Assembly: GCA_031287415.1 (NCBI GenBank)
Contig: JAITSY010000012.1
Span: forward strand, 1 to 38,009
From: Candidatus Methanorbis basalitermitum
GTDB lineage: Archaea > Halobacteriota > Methanomicrobia > Methanomicrobiales > Methanocorpusculaceae
Reading direction: 5' to 3'
DNA: 38,009 nucleotides
Part shown: piece by piece, positions 25,075 to 34,509 of the stretch
Position numbering within the stretch: the first letter of the stretch is position 1
How the letters are laid out: each line of letters opens with the position of its first letter
The notes under the pieces: generated by a model
Told to the model about the DNA's origin: nothing
What the model saw: only the letters and a program-made list of their open reading frames with translations
The model's database searches: none
Position numbers and translations under genes: made by a program

Positions 25075-25674
25075 CTCCGGGGCGACCAAAGAACCACCAG
25101 CGGCACCACAAGTATCCGAGAGTAGCGCGAGAGAGTGGTCATCCGCCATTGCCGCCACCCCGCAATCAGCAGCGCCTGCCAGTGTTCAATCCCGAACAAC
25201 CAGACAAGCACAATACTGATTGCCGAGTACTTGCCGACCAGAGACACAAGAGACACCAGAATGCCGATCACCGCAGACAGCGTCCGAAGCTCGCGGTTGT
25301 TCTCATATTTGGTGGCGAAGTAGTCCTCAAGTGTCACGATTCCCTGTTTTTCCAATCACATTCAGTTTTGATCCAAAGAACACCATGCAGAATACCGTAG
25401 AGAGCGGTACAAATATCTGATCCCATATGCTTGACCAACCGTACGTATATCCCATGCAACTGCCCCGATAAACGTCACTCCGCTGCAGATGGAGGTGATC
25501 AAAAGCAGTACAAATACCCAGAATCTAAGGTTTTTTCACTGCGAAAATGTAGTCTTCTGTATTTTTGATCTTCTTTGCCACCCCAACCCCAATACCGATC
25601 AGGAAGATGAAGTACGCCACAATCAGAAGAAGAGCAATCCACGTATCAGCTGTCCAGTTCAATAGCTGTTCCAT
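25075..25674 (-). pseudogene. Sodium:solute symporter (SSS family), N-terminal part, frameshifted
   Basis: Starts MEQLLNWTADTWIALLLIVA (25674), then FLIGIGVGVAKKIKNTEDYI and a stop after FAVKK. Further blocks follow in other frames: TFIGAVAWDIRTVG, GYTYGWSSIWDQIFVPLSTV, TLEDYFATKYENNRELRTLS, and VGKYSAISIVLVWLFGIEHW. These are the first four to five spans of an SSS-family transporter of about 500 residues. The C-terminal half is missing. The gene is divergent from the phosphomevalonate dehydratase subunit. Confidence 0.8.
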
Positions 25675-25694
25675 CCAAGCACCCCCGGAAAATT

Positions 25695-25714
25695 GTAACC
25701 GAAATTTTCGTTAC
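25695..25714. promoter_or_regulatory. 20-bp palindrome between divergent genes
   Basis: GTAACCGAAATTTTCGTTAC has eight of ten base pairs matched about its centre. It lies just upstream of the TATA box for the plus-strand gene and 21 nt from the start of the divergent symporter remnant. A transcription-factor operator or TFB-recognition site is possible. Confidence 0.4.
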
Positions 25715-25717
25715 CGG

Positions 25718-25725
25718 ATTTATCG
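25718..25725 (+). promoter_or_regulatory. TATA-like box for the phosphomevalonate dehydratase subunit gene
   Basis: GATTTATC lies about 27 nt before the ATG at 25749. That predicts a nearly leaderless transcript, or a leader of about 50 nt if the GTG at 25797 is used. Confidence 0.45.
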
Positions 25726-25748
25726 GTAGTTACGGGATAAGAATATTA

Positions 25749-26189
25749 ATGGTTTTGCGGGGCTTTTATGTAGGATCATTTCCATACAATGTCAGCGTGA
25801 TCTTGAAAGGCCGCAGAATCTCCAAGGGCACCGACTCCGGCGAACTTCTCTGTACTGATACGCCCATTTCCTTCCTTGGTGGCGTGGATGCAGCAACCGG
25901 TGTGATCGTCGACAAAAAACACCCTCTGTACGGGCGGTCTGTCGCAGGCAAAGTTTTTGCATTTCCGTACGGTAAAGGATCTACTGTAGGATCCTATGTC
26001 ATCTATGGACTCGCCAAAAACAAGATGGCACCTGCTGCAATCGTCAACACCGAGTGCGAGACCATCATCGCAATCGGCGCCATCATCTCCGGAATTCCAC
26101 TGGTCGATCAGCTGGACGGTGATGTCTCCAGACTTGCCGGAACTGTCACCGTCAACGGTGACACAGGCACGGTATCAGACACAGAATAG
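25749..26189 (+). CDS. Phosphomevalonate dehydratase small subunit (aconitase X swivel domain, DUF126)
   Basis: 146 residues from the ATG, or 130 from the GTG at 25797 (VILKGRRISKG). The latter matches the family start better, and codons 1-16 look unlike the family. Core motifs are DTPISFLGGVDAATG, FPYGKGSTVGSYVIYGL, NTECETIIAIGAIISGIPLV. With the large aconitase X subunit it dehydrates 5-phosphomevalonate to trans-anhydromevalonate 5-phosphate, in the archaeal isoprenoid route. The large subunit, often adjacent, is not in the window. It is intact among decayed genes, consistent with an essential role. Confidence 0.9.
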   Translation: MVLRGFYVGSFPYNVSVILKGRRISKGTDSGELLCTDTPISFLGGVDAATGVIVDKKHPLYGRSVAGKVFAFPYGKGSTVGSYVIYGLAKNKMAPAAIVNTECETIIAIGAIISGIPLVDQLDGDVSRLAGTVTVNGDTGTVSDTE

Positions 26190-26204
26190 ATAGCCCCTCC
26201 TGCA

Positions 26205-26302
26205 TGAACCAGCAAGGCAACGCAGAACGGCTTTAATGTACCTACAAGTGACGTGCGACTCCGTTGCATCGCATAGCTGCAAAGAGAGAGAGAGAGAGAG
26301 AA
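26205..26302. repeat. Hairpin-module fragments and AG-dinucleotide run
   Basis: AACCAGCAAGGCAACGCAG (26208-26226) is the same block as at 24168. Then come short module-A-like pieces (CGTTGCATCGCATAGCTGCA) and a run of nine to ten AG units at 26283-26302. Confidence 0.6.
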
Positions 26303-26375
26303 CTGGGCGCGCCGAGATGCACACAGTTTCAAAAATGCTTATAAGAGATTGTGTCCGCGGAGCAGATTACTACGG

Positions 26376-26478
26376 AATTATCAGTTTGAATGGGAACAGT
26401 TCTTCAAATCTGAAATAGAGCAGTCTGTTTCAATAGGAAAAACAAAATATTTATATATAATAACTATAACCAATAAGT
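26376..26478 (+). repeat. Dispersed palindrome-TATA element, copy 2
   Basis: AATTATCAGTTTGAATGGG, AACAGTTCTTCAAATCTGAA, CAATAGGAAAAAC, then a very good TATA box (ATATTTATATATAATAAC) and ATAACCAATAA. The left 45 bp differ from copy 1 at one position only. No gene follows on the plus strand; the convergent trmJ ends 20 nt away. Confidence 0.85.
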
Positions 26479-26480
26479 CC

Positions 26481-26496
26481 GAAGAAAAAAAGCTGA
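26481..26496 (-). terminator. T-run terminator after trmJ
   Basis: The minus strand reads GTCAGCTTTTTTTCTTC directly after the trmJ stop. The seven-T run fits archaeal termination of the gatCAB-topA-trmJ operon. Confidence 0.6.
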
Positions 26497-26497
26497 C

Positions 26498-27241
26498 TTA
26501 CCAATCTCCATCCAAGTACTCGCGTCCCGCATCACCATGGGCCGTACCAGGATGCTTGAGATGCCACTCGGTACGGCGGAGAATGCCGTGAATGGTACTT
26601 GCTTCCCGGGCCGTCAGATTGAGTCTCCCCAGTATCCGCCTGGCAAGGAGAATCGTAGTCTCTCGTTTCTCAACTGGATGGACTATCCCTCCCAGGAACC
26701 GCTCGATGTGGGCATAGAGTGCATCCATCTCCACACGACTCGCCAACAGGTACTCGCCCCGCGGCAGATGGGCAAGTTCATAGCAGACCACACCGACTGC
26801 ATGGGAGATGTTCATGATCGGATACTCAGCAGCAGTCGGGATGGTACAGACAATGTCGCAGCGGCGGATCTCATCGTTGTTCAGCCCCCAGTTTTCCCTG
26901 CCGAACAGAACAGATATCTTGCCGTCCACATTTTTGATCATCTCCCGCAGTTCTGCCGGAGCGTAGTATGGCATCCGCATCGGATTTGACACAGATTTGG
27001 AAAGACCTCCGGTCGTGGCAGCCACCAGACTGCTGCGCGCAAACACTTCGTCAAGCGTGAGAATCTCTGCCGCTACAAGAACGTCATTCGCGTGTGCTGC
27101 CCGTGCGGTCGCCTCCACCGTCATCTTCGGCGGGTTGACAAGAACCATGCTGTGAAACCCAAAATTCTTCATCACTCGGGCGGCAAACCCGATGTTTCCT
27201 TCGTAGAGCGGCTCCACGAGCACGATATCTATCTGCGGCAT
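26498..27241 (-). CDS. trmJ: SPOUT-family RNA 2'-O-methyltransferase (TrmJ-like)
   Basis: 247 residues. The N-terminus is IDIVLVEPLYEGNIGFAARV, followed by NFGFHSMVLVNP. The knot region is FGRENWGLNNDEIRRCDIVC, then PIMNISHAVGVVCYELAH, the AdoMet-binding deep trefoil. An alpha-helical C-terminal extension (about 170-247) fits TrmJ, which methylates position 32 of tRNAs. The start is 3 nt after the GGGP synthase stop. It is the last gene of the operon. Confidence 0.9.
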   Translation of the reverse strand: MPQIDIVLVEPLYEGNIGFAARVMKNFGFHSMVLVNPPKMTVEATARAAHANDVLVAAEILTLDEVFARSSLVAATTGGLSKSVSNPMRMPYYAPAELREMIKNVDGKISVLFGRENWGLNNDEIRRCDIVCTIPTAAEYPIMNISHAVGVVCYELAHLPRGEYLLASRVEMDALYAHIERFLGGIVHPVEKRETTILLARRILGRLNLTAREASTIHGILRRTEWHLKHPGTAHGDAGREYLDGDW

Positions 27242-27244
27242 TTA

Positions 27245-27928
27245 TCATCTGACCGCTGTTACCGTTTCCTTCAAGATTGCGGGGCCTGCCTCATAGACTG
27301 CGTTTCCGACGACGATGGCATCGGCATATTGTCCCATCTCCGCAGCCATCTCCGCGGAGTCAATGCCGCCGCCATAAAAAACTTGAATGTTGTCTGCCGC
27401 CTCGCTGACGGCTTTGGTGACAGCAGGACTGCCGTAAATTCCGCTGTATTCGATATAGAAGACCGGCATATGATAGTACTTCTCGGCAACGAGCATGTAT
27501 GCAGCGACCTCTTCGGGGGCGAGATCGTATTTGGCATGAGTCAGCTTTCCAACCGAAGAGGCAGGATTCAGGACCACGTAGGCCTCGCCAATCACCTTCT
27601 CCCAGACAATGTCAAAGTGCTGTGCCCATTCTTTATGCAGGCCAGTAATAAACATCGGATTGGCGGCATTGAAAACAGTCGGCACGAACACGAGATCCAT
27701 ACCATCGAACCGTGCACCGGTCGGGTCAGCAGGTTCAACGACGACAGGCAAACCGGAGTCGCGAACCTGATCATAGAGGGCCGCAAGTTTATCCGGCGTT
27801 ATGTCCAGTGTTCCCGACAGCATCAGAACATCCGTTCCGCTCGCCGCAATTTCTGCAATCGCACCATCCTCCAGAATCTTGTCGGGATCGAGTTTGGTAA
27901 TATGCCTCCAGTCTTTCCAGTTTGTCAT
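27245..27928 (-). CDS. Geranylgeranylglyceryl phosphate synthase (PcrB family)
   Basis: 227 residues from the ATG at 27928, which overlaps the topA stop as ATGA and has AGGTG upstream; the GTG at 27937 is an alternative. It is a TIM barrel of the GGGPS family: [11 protein letters not shown] (start of strand 1), [33 protein letters not shown], and the phosphate-binding [10 protein letters not shown] with [14 protein letters not shown]. It joins geranylgeranyl diphosphate to glycerol-1-phosphate, the first committed step of archaeal ether lipids. This is one of the clearest archaeal marker genes in the window. Confidence 0.93.
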   Translation of the reverse strand: MTNWKDWRHITKLDPDKILEDGAIAEIAASGTDVLMLSGTLDITPDKLAALYDQVRDSGLPVVVEPADPTGARFDGMDLVFVPTVFNAANPMFITGLHKEWAQHFDIVWEKVIGEAYVVLNPASSVGKLTHAKYDLAPEEVAAYMLVAEKYYHMPVFYIEYSGIYGSPAVTKAVSEAADNIQVFYGGGIDSAEMAAEMGQYADAIVVGNAVYEAGPAILKETVTAVR

Positions 27929-30735
27929 TTTCCACACCTTTTTTTGGCGTTATTTTTGTATTCGGCAAGCTGTTCCCGATCGATACCGGTCCGATGGGAA
28001 AGCGCTGCAACTGCGGTCCTCTTCAGCAGTTCACAGCTGTACACACCAGCAAACCCAAGGGAGGTCAGCACCTCTGGCTCGATCTCAAGAGGCGCCAGGC
28101 TTGCGATGCCCTCCTCAAAGATTGCCTTGCTGAATGATTGCGGCGAATCAGCTCCGATCTGTTTTGCGACTAGTTTCTGGTGTTTGCAGATGGTGGTGAC
28201 TGAGGCACCGGTCGCAAGAGCAAGCCCTGCTGGATGCGCCGCAGCGAAGGTCTGCGGGTCCTCGTATCCTGCGGCGACGTACTTTTTGAGGGTAATCATC
28301 GGGACGCCGTACGCTGTCATCTTTGCGATGTTGGCGGACCTCCTTGCTTCAGTGAGGAGGAGGTCGGCCTCGGCCTCGGTGAGCCCGGCATTCATGATGT
28401 CACTTTTTCTGGCTTTTGCCAGACTGACAATGTCCACGATACCCTTACTGAAGAAGGCGGCACTGATTTTGGAGTGTCCTCGACCGCGCCGCGGGACGAC
28501 ATGGGCGGATATGAACTTTTTGAGTTCAGTACGTTTGCGCAGCTGCACAAGGACGGTAGCTGCGTCAGCTATCATCTGCTCCGCCTCGGACATGGTGATT
28601 TTCAGCCGCGTCATCAGTTCGTTAGCTGACATTCCTGCAAGCTCGGAGATGGCATAGATGTGAGCGCTGTTGAGCTTTGCAATACCTGCTTCGATCATGC
28701 CTGGCAGCATTTTAAAAGCTTCGGCATTGGTCTTGATGTGGGAGCAGAGTGGACATCCGATCTTCCATGCAGGAGCGCCTTTGCGGAGCAGCTGGACATG
28801 GTTGAGCTGATGGATGGAGCATACTTCGTTCGTCCTAACCGCGTTGCCCCATGTTGCCGGGGGGAGGCTTGTGTTGAAGGTGCAGTCCGGATAACCAGAA
28901 CAGCCGATGAATTGAGAGCGGCCGGCACGGCGGATTCTTAGCATCTGGCCGCAGACTGGGCATGGCCCGACAGTTTGTTCTTCTTTAGTGCGGTCTACAA
29001 GGTCCTGACCGATTGCCTCCTGATTTTCTTCGAGATCGTCGAAGATGGCAGACAGCATTGCCTTGGACTCAATGAGGACGGTGTTCATGATTTTGGTGCC
29101 GGCAGCAATCTCTTCCATGTGCTCTTCAAGCATTTTAGTCATCGTGGGAGCGATGATAGTCCCCGCGAACTGTTCCAGCGATTCGGTGACCGCCCGACCG
29201 ACGATGGTCGGCTTCATGGGGTTGCCTTCGATGTATTTCCTGCCCATAAGTTTACTGATGACTTCATGGCGCGTACTTTTGGTACCGAGGCCAAGCTCTT
29301 CCATTTTCTGAATAAGTCTGCTCTGGGAGTAGCGTGCAGGCGGTTGCGTCTTTTTCTCCTCACAATTTTTGCCGATGAACGTAAGTTTTTCACCGATGAT
29401 AAACTCTGGAAGAAAAGTCTCTTCTGCTTTGCTGTACGGGTACACCGTACGCCATCCTAGGACAGCGAGCCGTCCGCCGGTGATGGTATACGGCTCAGCA
29501 GCCGCTGCCATGTTGACCTTGATGGTTTTCCACTCGGCATCCGGAGAGAGGGTAGCAAAAAACCGACGGACAATGAATTCATAGAGTTTCCAGGTGGCGT
29601 CGTCGCCGATTTCTTCGCGGGTGCCTTTAGAGGTTGGATAGATAGGAGGATGGTCGGTCGTCTCCTTTTTCCCGCGGGTTGGTACTTTCCGCAGGTGCTC
29701 CAGTACCCACACTGCATCCTGCTCAAACGCGCTGCCGGCAAACATCTTGAGAGGCAGACGAAGGTTGAGGCTTTTAGGGTATACGGTGTTGTCGGTACGT
29801 GGGTATGAGATAAAACCTCGCATATAGAGATCTTCTGCCTTGTTCATCGCGGAAGCTGCGGAAAGGCCAAGCAGGCCTGCACCAACAATGAATGCGGTGG
29901 TGTCAAGGGGGGTTGGGGCTTTGTCGATTTTTTTGCCGGCGAGAATCTCGGTGACAATTACGGGCTCGTGGGTTGCGGCAAATATTTTGTCAGCCTCGGT
30001 TTTGTCGGTGAACCGGCCATGAATATGGCGGGCGGTGATCCTTTCTCCTGTTTTTTCGGTGGTTAAGGTAAGCATCCAGTACTTTTCCGGAACAAAATCT
30101 TCGATCTCTCTCTCTCGGTCAACAATCATGGCAAGAGTCGGACTCTGTACGCGGCCTACAGAGAGGATGCTGTCTGCACCTCGGTGGGCTGCGATGGAAA
30201 GGAACCGCGTGAGCGAAGCTCCCCAGATGAGATCGATGATCTGACGGGTCTCTCCGGCGGCTGCGAGGTTGAAATCAATGGTCTGCGCTTCGGAGATGGC
30301 TTGGGTGAGGTCATCTTTGGTGATTGCGGAGAAGCGTGCCCGGTCGATTTTTACATCCGGATTGACGGTACGAACAAGCTCAAAGGCCTCCATGCCGATA
30401 AGCTCTCCCTCGGTGTCGTAATCGGTTGCGATAGTGACACGGTCGGCTTTTTTGGCGTGTTTCTGCATCAGGGCAACGATCTTTTTTTCGGTGGGGTGTT
30501 TTTCGATGCCGGCACTGATGAGGGAGCGAGGAGGATGTTCTTCGCTCCGCCAATTGCTGTAGCCTTTGATGAAGTCAAGCTCAACCACGTGGCCTCGCAG
30601 TCCCATAACAGTTGTATCGCCGAAAATGTACTCGATTGCAGTCCCGTCACGTTTGGTGTGCACTTTCTGTTTCCCAGCAAGAAATGCTGCGATACGTTCT
30701 GCAACTAGATTCTTTTCGGCGATGATCAGGTGCAT
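27925..30735 (-). CDS. topA: DNA topoisomerase I (type IA)
   Basis: 936 residues. The Toprim domain starts [15 protein letters not shown] and has the metal residues Asp105 and Asp107 in [25 protein letters not shown] follows, and the active-site Tyr311 is in [11 protein letters not shown]. Two zinc-finger-like segments follow at about 620-690 (CPVCGQ...CSGYPDC; CSIHQL...CPLCSH). Residues about 705-936 contain a series of helix-hairpin-helix-like repeats ([37 protein letters not shown]). This long HhH tail is more extensive than in a minimal topoisomerase I. It relaxes negative supercoils. It starts 3 nt after gatB. Confidence 0.95.
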   Translation of the reverse strand: MHLIIAEKNLVAERIAAFLAGKQKVHTKRDGTAIEYIFGDTTVMGLRGHVVELDFIKGYSNWRSEEHPPRSLISAGIEKHPTEKKIVALMQKHAKKADRVTIATDYDTEGELIGMEAFELVRTVNPDVKIDRARFSAITKDDLTQAISEAQTIDFNLAAAGETRQIIDLIWGASLTRFLSIAAHRGADSILSVGRVQSPTLAMIVDREREIEDFVPEKYWMLTLTTEKTGERITARHIHGRFTDKTEADKIFAATHEPVIVTEILAGKKIDKAPTPLDTTAFIVGAGLLGLSAASAMNKAEDLYMRGFISYPRTDNTVYPKSLNLRLPLKMFAGSAFEQDAVWVLEHLRKVPTRGKKETTDHPPIYPTSKGTREEIGDDATWKLYEFIVRRFFATLSPDAEWKTIKVNMAAAAEPYTITGGRLAVLGWRTVYPYSKAEETFLPEFIIGEKLTFIGKNCEEKKTQPPARYSQSRLIQKMEELGLGTKSTRHEVISKLMGRKYIEGNPMKPTIVGRAVTESLEQFAGTIIAPTMTKMLEEHMEEIAAGTKIMNTVLIESKAMLSAIFDDLEENQEAIGQDLVDRTKEEQTVGPCPVCGQMLRIRRAGRSQFIGCSGYPDCTFNTSLPPATWGNAVRTNEVCSIHQLNHVQLLRKGAPAWKIGCPLCSHIKTNAEAFKMLPGMIEAGIAKLNSAHIYAISELAGMSANELMTRLKITMSEAEQMIADAATVLVQLRKRTELKKFISAHVVPRRGRGHSKISAAFFSKGIVDIVSLAKARKSDIMNAGLTEAEADLLLTEARRSANIAKMTAYGVPMITLKKYVAAGYEDPQTFAAAHPAGLALATGASVTTICKHQKLVAKQIGADSPQSFSKAIFEEGIASLAPLEIEPEVLTSLGFAGVYSCELLKRTAVAALSHRTGIDREQLAEYKNNAKKRCGK

Positions 30736-30738
30736 TTC

Positions 30739-32172
30739 TTACTCTCCTATGAGTTCTGCAACCATTGCATGGATTTCCCGCGGCTCGGATTTCCCTTTGG
30801 TTTCTTTCAGGACTTGGCCGACGATGAAGTTGAGGGCGCCTTTTTTTCCGGCTTTATGGTCAGCGATGGCCTGATGGTTGCTGGCCAGTGTCTGCTCGAC
30901 GATAACACGAAAGGAGCTGCCATCTTCGCGGGAGAGACCAAGACGCGCGACAATCTGCGCGGGAGTCTCAGTTCTGTCTCCGGCATACAGATTGTCGAGC
31001 CAGACACGGAGAACCTCGACGCCTGCTTTGTCGGTTATCGTTTTGCTGCGAACGAGGGAGATGAGGTTCTTGAACTCCTGAGCGCGGGTGGTAACGGTTT
31101 CAAGGGCCATGCCGCGGTAGTTGAGTTCACCAATGAGGATGTCTGCAACCCAGGAGGCGGCGACTGTTGCGCCGACATCAACGATCCCTTCGTAAAATTC
31201 AGCAAGCCGGAGATCGCCAGTGATGGTTCGTGCATGGCCGACGGCGATGCTGTACTGCTGCATGAACCGATCACGACGTGCGTCAGGAAGCTCAGGAAGA
31301 GCAATTGTTTCAACCCAGTCAGCAACGCGGATGACCGGCAGATCGGGTTCGGGGAAGTAACGGTAGTCTGTCGCAGTTTCTTTGGATCTTGCACTGGAGG
31401 TGGTTCCTTTTCTTTCCTGGAAGTGGCGAGTTTCTCGAGCAATGGTTCCACCACGGCGGATGAGGTTTTTCTGGCGGGTTATCTCAAAGGTGAGCGCTTT
31501 TTCGACGCCTTTGTAGGAAGAGATGTTTTTGATCTCAACCCGTTCGTGGCCTCTAAAGGAGATGTTGGCATCAACACGGATGGATCCATCCTTTTCGGGA
31601 TCGAAGACGTCGAGGTATTCGAGGGTTGCCCTCAGTTTGCTTAAAAGGCGCCTGGCTTCTTTTGGAGAGGAGAGTTCGGGTTCGGTGACCATTTCGATAA
31701 GCGGAATGCCGGACCGGTTGTAGTCGACGAGGGTGTAGTGGCCGCGTTCTTTGCTGCCCATGTGGACGAGTCTGCCGGGATCTTCCTCGACGTGGATTCG
31801 GGTTAAGCTGACAATTTTTGGATTTCCTGCGTCGTCTTCGATTTCTATGTAGCCGCCCGTTGCAAGTGGGCTGTCGCCCATCGTAATCTGGTAGGCTTTA
31901 ACGAGGTCGGGATAAAAGTAGTTCTTTCTGCAGAATTCTCCTTCTTTGGTGAAGGTACAGTTGAGGGCCTTTGCGACTCGGAGGGCAAACTCAATGGCAT
32001 TTTTGTTGAGGACGGGGAGTGCGCCGGGAAGTCCAAGACAAACGGGGCAGACGTGGGTATTGGGGGCATCGGCACGGAAATTTGCGGAACAGCCGCAGAA
32101 GAGTTTGGATTTTGTGTCAAGCTGACAATGAACTTCTAGTCCGATGATAACGTTCGTTTCTTCATCTGCCAT
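30739..32172 (-). CDS. gatB: Asp-tRNA(Asn)/Glu-tRNA(Gln) amidotransferase subunit B
   Basis: 477 residues, full length. The N-terminus is NVIIGLEVHCQLDTKSKLFC. Zinc cysteines are CGCS...CPVCLGLPG. Other marks are FCRKNYFYPDLVKAYQIT, RIHVEEDPGRLVH and LVDYNRSGIPLIEMVTEPEL. The C-terminal helical and YqeY-like tail domains (about 300-477) bind tRNA. It activates the Glu or Asp on misacylated tRNA by phosphorylation. It begins immediately after the gatA stop (TAAATG). Confidence 0.97.
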   Translation of the reverse strand: MADEETNVIIGLEVHCQLDTKSKLFCGCSANFRADAPNTHVCPVCLGLPGALPVLNKNAIEFALRVAKALNCTFTKEGEFCRKNYFYPDLVKAYQITMGDSPLATGGYIEIEDDAGNPKIVSLTRIHVEEDPGRLVHMGSKERGHYTLVDYNRSGIPLIEMVTEPELSSPKEARRLLSKLRATLEYLDVFDPEKDGSIRVDANISFRGHERVEIKNISSYKGVEKALTFEITRQKNLIRRGGTIARETRHFQERKGTTSSARSKETATDYRYFPEPDLPVIRVADWVETIALPELPDARRDRFMQQYSIAVGHARTITGDLRLAEFYEGIVDVGATVAASWVADILIGELNYRGMALETVTTRAQEFKNLISLVRSKTITDKAGVEVLRVWLDNLYAGDRTETPAQIVARLGLSREDGSSFRVIVEQTLASNHQAIADHKAGKKGALNFIVGQVLKETKGKSEPREIHAMVAELIGE

Positions 32173-33450
32173 TTAGATAGCCTCTTCGTATGCGAGCGCT
32201 GCATTTAGGAGATCATCTTCACCAAACATTCTGCCCATAAGCTGAAGACCCACGGGCATGCCGTGGGCGGTTCCGCAAGGGACCGAGATTGCGGGTATGC
32301 CGGCGATATTAACCGGAACGGTGAGAATGTCGGTCTGGTACATCTGCAGGGGGTCGGCGATCAGTTCGCCAAGTTTAGGTGCGACGTTGGGCATAGTAGG
32401 ACCTGCAAGGAGGTCGCAGTCGGTGAGGACACGGAAGAAATCGCGGCGGATGAGCTGTTTTGCGTGCTGTGCTTTGACATAGTATTTGCCGTAGTGACCT
32501 GCCGAAAGGGAAAAAGTGCCGAGAAGTATTCTTCTGCGGACTTCGGGGCCGAAGCCCATTTTACGGACGCTGGTGTAGGCGTCGTGCCAGGGAAGGTTCA
32601 TTTCTGGTTCGGGGCCGTATCTGACGCCATCAAACCGGTCAAGGTTGGAGCTTGCCTCACATGTGCAGGTGACGTAGTAGGCGGCCAGGGCGTACTGCAG
32701 GGAGGGCAGTGAGACTTCGCGGATTGCGGCCCCAAGGTCTTCGAGTCTGTCGATTGCTGCGGTGACGGCAGCTGCGACGTGCTTGTCAACGCCTTCACCG
32801 AAGTATTCTTTGGGGACACCGACGATTTTTCCTTTGATGCCTGCGTAAAGGCCGGTGAGGTCATAGGGTTTGCTGACGGAGGTTGAATCACGACTGTCGT
32901 GTCCGGCAATGACACTGAAGAGTTTTGCGGTGTCGGCAACATTTGCTGCCATGGGGCCGATCTGTTCAAAGGAGTTGGCATAGGCGATTAAACCGTAGCG
33001 GCTGACGCGGCCATAGGAGGGTTTGAGGCCAACGATGCCGCAGTAGGATGCGGGGCAGCGAATGGAGCCGCCGGTGTCGGAACCGAGCGCCATGGGGACT
33101 AGGCCGCCTGCAACTGCTGCTGCAGAACCACCGGAGGAACCGCCCGCCACGCGGGTTACGTCACGAGGGTTTAAGGCGGGACAGAACGCGCTGTTTTCGG
33201 TTGTGGTTCCCATGCCGAACTCGTCCATGTTCGTTTTTCCGGCGATGGTGGCACCAGCAGCTTTGAGGAGTTCTACTGCGTGGGCGTCGTAGGGAGGGAT
33301 GTACCCTAGGAGAATTTTGGAAGCGCAGGTTGTGGGGATGTTTTTTGTGGAGATGTTGTCTTTTACGGCGACGCGGATGCCTGAGAGCGGCCCCGAGACG
33401 GAGGAGGATATTTCGATTCTGGAGAGAAAGGCGTTGTATATGTCCGGCAT
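32173..33450 (-). CDS. gatA: Asp-tRNA(Asn)/Glu-tRNA(Gln) amidotransferase subunit A
   Basis: 425 residues, amidase-signature family. The catalytic Ser-cisSer-Lys triad is visible: Lys30 in GIRVAVKDNI, cis-Ser near 105 in VAGGSSGGSAAA, and Ser129 in GSDTGGSIRCPA. It frees ammonia from glutamine and channels it to GatB. About 50 residues shorter than bacterial GatA, as in several archaeal forms. One nucleotide separates it from gatC. Confidence 0.97.
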   Translation of the reverse strand: MPDIYNAFLSRIEISSSVSGPLSGIRVAVKDNISTKNIPTTCASKILLGYIPPYDAHAVELLKAAGATIAGKTNMDEFGMGTTTENSAFCPALNPRDVTRVAGGSSGGSAAAVAGGLVPMALGSDTGGSIRCPASYCGIVGLKPSYGRVSRYGLIAYANSFEQIGPMAANVADTAKLFSVIAGHDSRDSTSVSKPYDLTGLYAGIKGKIVGVPKEYFGEGVDKHVAAAVTAAIDRLEDLGAAIREVSLPSLQYALAAYYVTCTCEASSNLDRFDGVRYGPEPEMNLPWHDAYTSVRKMGFGPEVRRRILLGTFSLSAGHYGKYYVKAQHAKQLIRRDFFRVLTDCDLLAGPTMPNVAPKLGELIADPLQMYQTDILTVPVNIAGIPAISVPCGTAHGMPVGLQLMGRMFGEDDLLNAALAYEEAI

Positions 33451-33451
33451 T

Positions 33452-33721
33452 TTAAATCACCCTTGGGGCGCGGATGTAGCCGTCTTCGGGGTTGTGGGAG
33501 TTTCGGAGGACGTCTTCCTGCGGGAGAGAGGTGCTGACGTTATCTTCACGGAAGACATTGACAAGCGGGCGCTCAAGAACATCGTCTGCAGAAAGGGTGT
33601 CGAGGATATCGAAGTATTCGAGAATTGCGTTGAGCTGTTCGGTGAAATTGCCGAGTTCGGACGTGTCAATGCCGATGTCGGCAAGTTTTGCTGTATGAAG
33701 AACTTCGTTTTTAGAGACCAT
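33452..33721 (-). CDS. gatC: Asp-tRNA(Asn)/Glu-tRNA(Gln) amidotransferase subunit C
   Basis: 89 residues. It has the typical VSKNEVLHTAKLADIGIDTS N-terminus, FTEQLNAILEYFDILDTLSA, then a DVLERPLVNVFREDNVSTSL tail. It wraps around GatA and stabilises the GatAB interface. It is the first gene of the six-gene operon gatC-gatA-gatB-topA-GGGPS-trmJ. The start may be ATG or GTG near 33721; the minus-strand sequence gives ATATGGTCTC, so the ATG is used. The promoter is not obvious. Confidence 0.93.
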   Translation of the reverse strand: MVSKNEVLHTAKLADIGIDTSELGNFTEQLNAILEYFDILDTLSADDVLERPLVNVFREDNVSTSLPQEDVLRNSHNPEDGYIRAPRVI

Positions 33722-34509
33722 ATTTCTGCGACCTGTGGAATAGTAGTTAAGTGATGATGTTGTTTTGGGTAAAAAGAGTTACTACTCTGAGATGAGGATG
33801 GATCAGTTTTTTAGGAGGAACAAGGTGCGGAGGCATCTACAAAAAAGCAGGCTTCGGAAAAGAACATGCATAAATTTCCGAAGTTCACGGACACAGCGTT
33901 AGACTTAACAATGGTGCAGCTGTCTCCAAAATGCTGACCGTATATTTGATTCAACTCGTATTGCCGTCTATATCGATTTTCCACCGAATTGTAAAGTTTC
34001 CGATCAGAAAATGTACTTCTGCACTCTGAGGATCTTCTACCCGACGTGAACGGTCTGCATGGCGTCAGCAGCCGCGTGGGAGACTCCAACAGCGACTGCA
34101 CAGCAAGGCCCCGCGTCCACCAAGTAGCAGGTAGTCCCCGATGATAGTTCGCATTTTTGTCTCTCGGTGGACGGTATCCATCGCATACATAACGGAGATT
34201 GGTTCCTCCCTTTTTAATTCTCCACCCCAGCATATGGGGTTAAGCAGTGACCAATTCGTTCAGCACCCCGTCCTCGTACACCTATAGGGTGAGGCTGCAC
34301 ACACCTCGGATATAGGTTACGCCGACACAGGCGGCGGCGTACCGTGGTTATCACGTGGAACACGGGCAATGCTACAAGCGTTCCGTTTGCAGCCATGGCA
34401 GGGCCACAGATTCCTTGCATCAGGTGACACAGCAGGACAAACATCTCGCCAGAGATCTGCAAGCGTTCTGCTTGCAACGGGTTCCGTTATCCTGCAACTC
34501 TTTGTCTTT
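33722..34509. other. Non-coding stretch between gatC and speD, repeat-rich at its right end
   Basis: About 790 bases. Upstream of gatC no clear TATA box is seen. 33740-34200 holds no recognisable protein on either strand; the minus-strand frame at 33811-34233 lacks family features. From about 34230 the DNA consists of hairpins: CCCCAGCATATGGGG-like at 34223-34239, diverged module B at 34293-34313, and module C copies. Confidence 0.5.
34290..34500. repeat. Cluster of hairpin modules (B, C, ACA..TCTCGCCAGA, C)
   Basis: Diverged module B (CTGCACACACCTCGGATATA) is at about 34295. Module C, ACAAGCG-TTCCG-TTTGCAG, is at 34370-34390. Then comes ACAAACATCTCGCCAGAGAT (34439-34456). A perfect GCAAGC-GTTCT-GCTTGC lies at 34459-34475, followed by AACGGGTTCC. 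The block order resembles 17105-17190. Confidence 0.65.

Noticed and set aside
27092-28657. 521-residue plus-strand frame opposite trmJ, GGGP synthase and topA
   Set aside because: Spans three well-supported genes on the other strand and their junctions; no family features.
30730-31644. 304-residue plus-strand frame opposite gatB
   Set aside because: Antisense shadow of gatB, with no ribosome-binding site.
33752-33800. Possible C/D-box small RNA upstream of gatC
   Set aside because: GTGATGA and one CTGA are present, but no convincing C'/D' pair or terminal stem could be found.
33811-34233. 140-residue minus-strand frame suspected as an IS605 orfB tail
   Set aside because: No zinc-ribbon CxxC or other TnpB motif could be seen, and no transposon ends.
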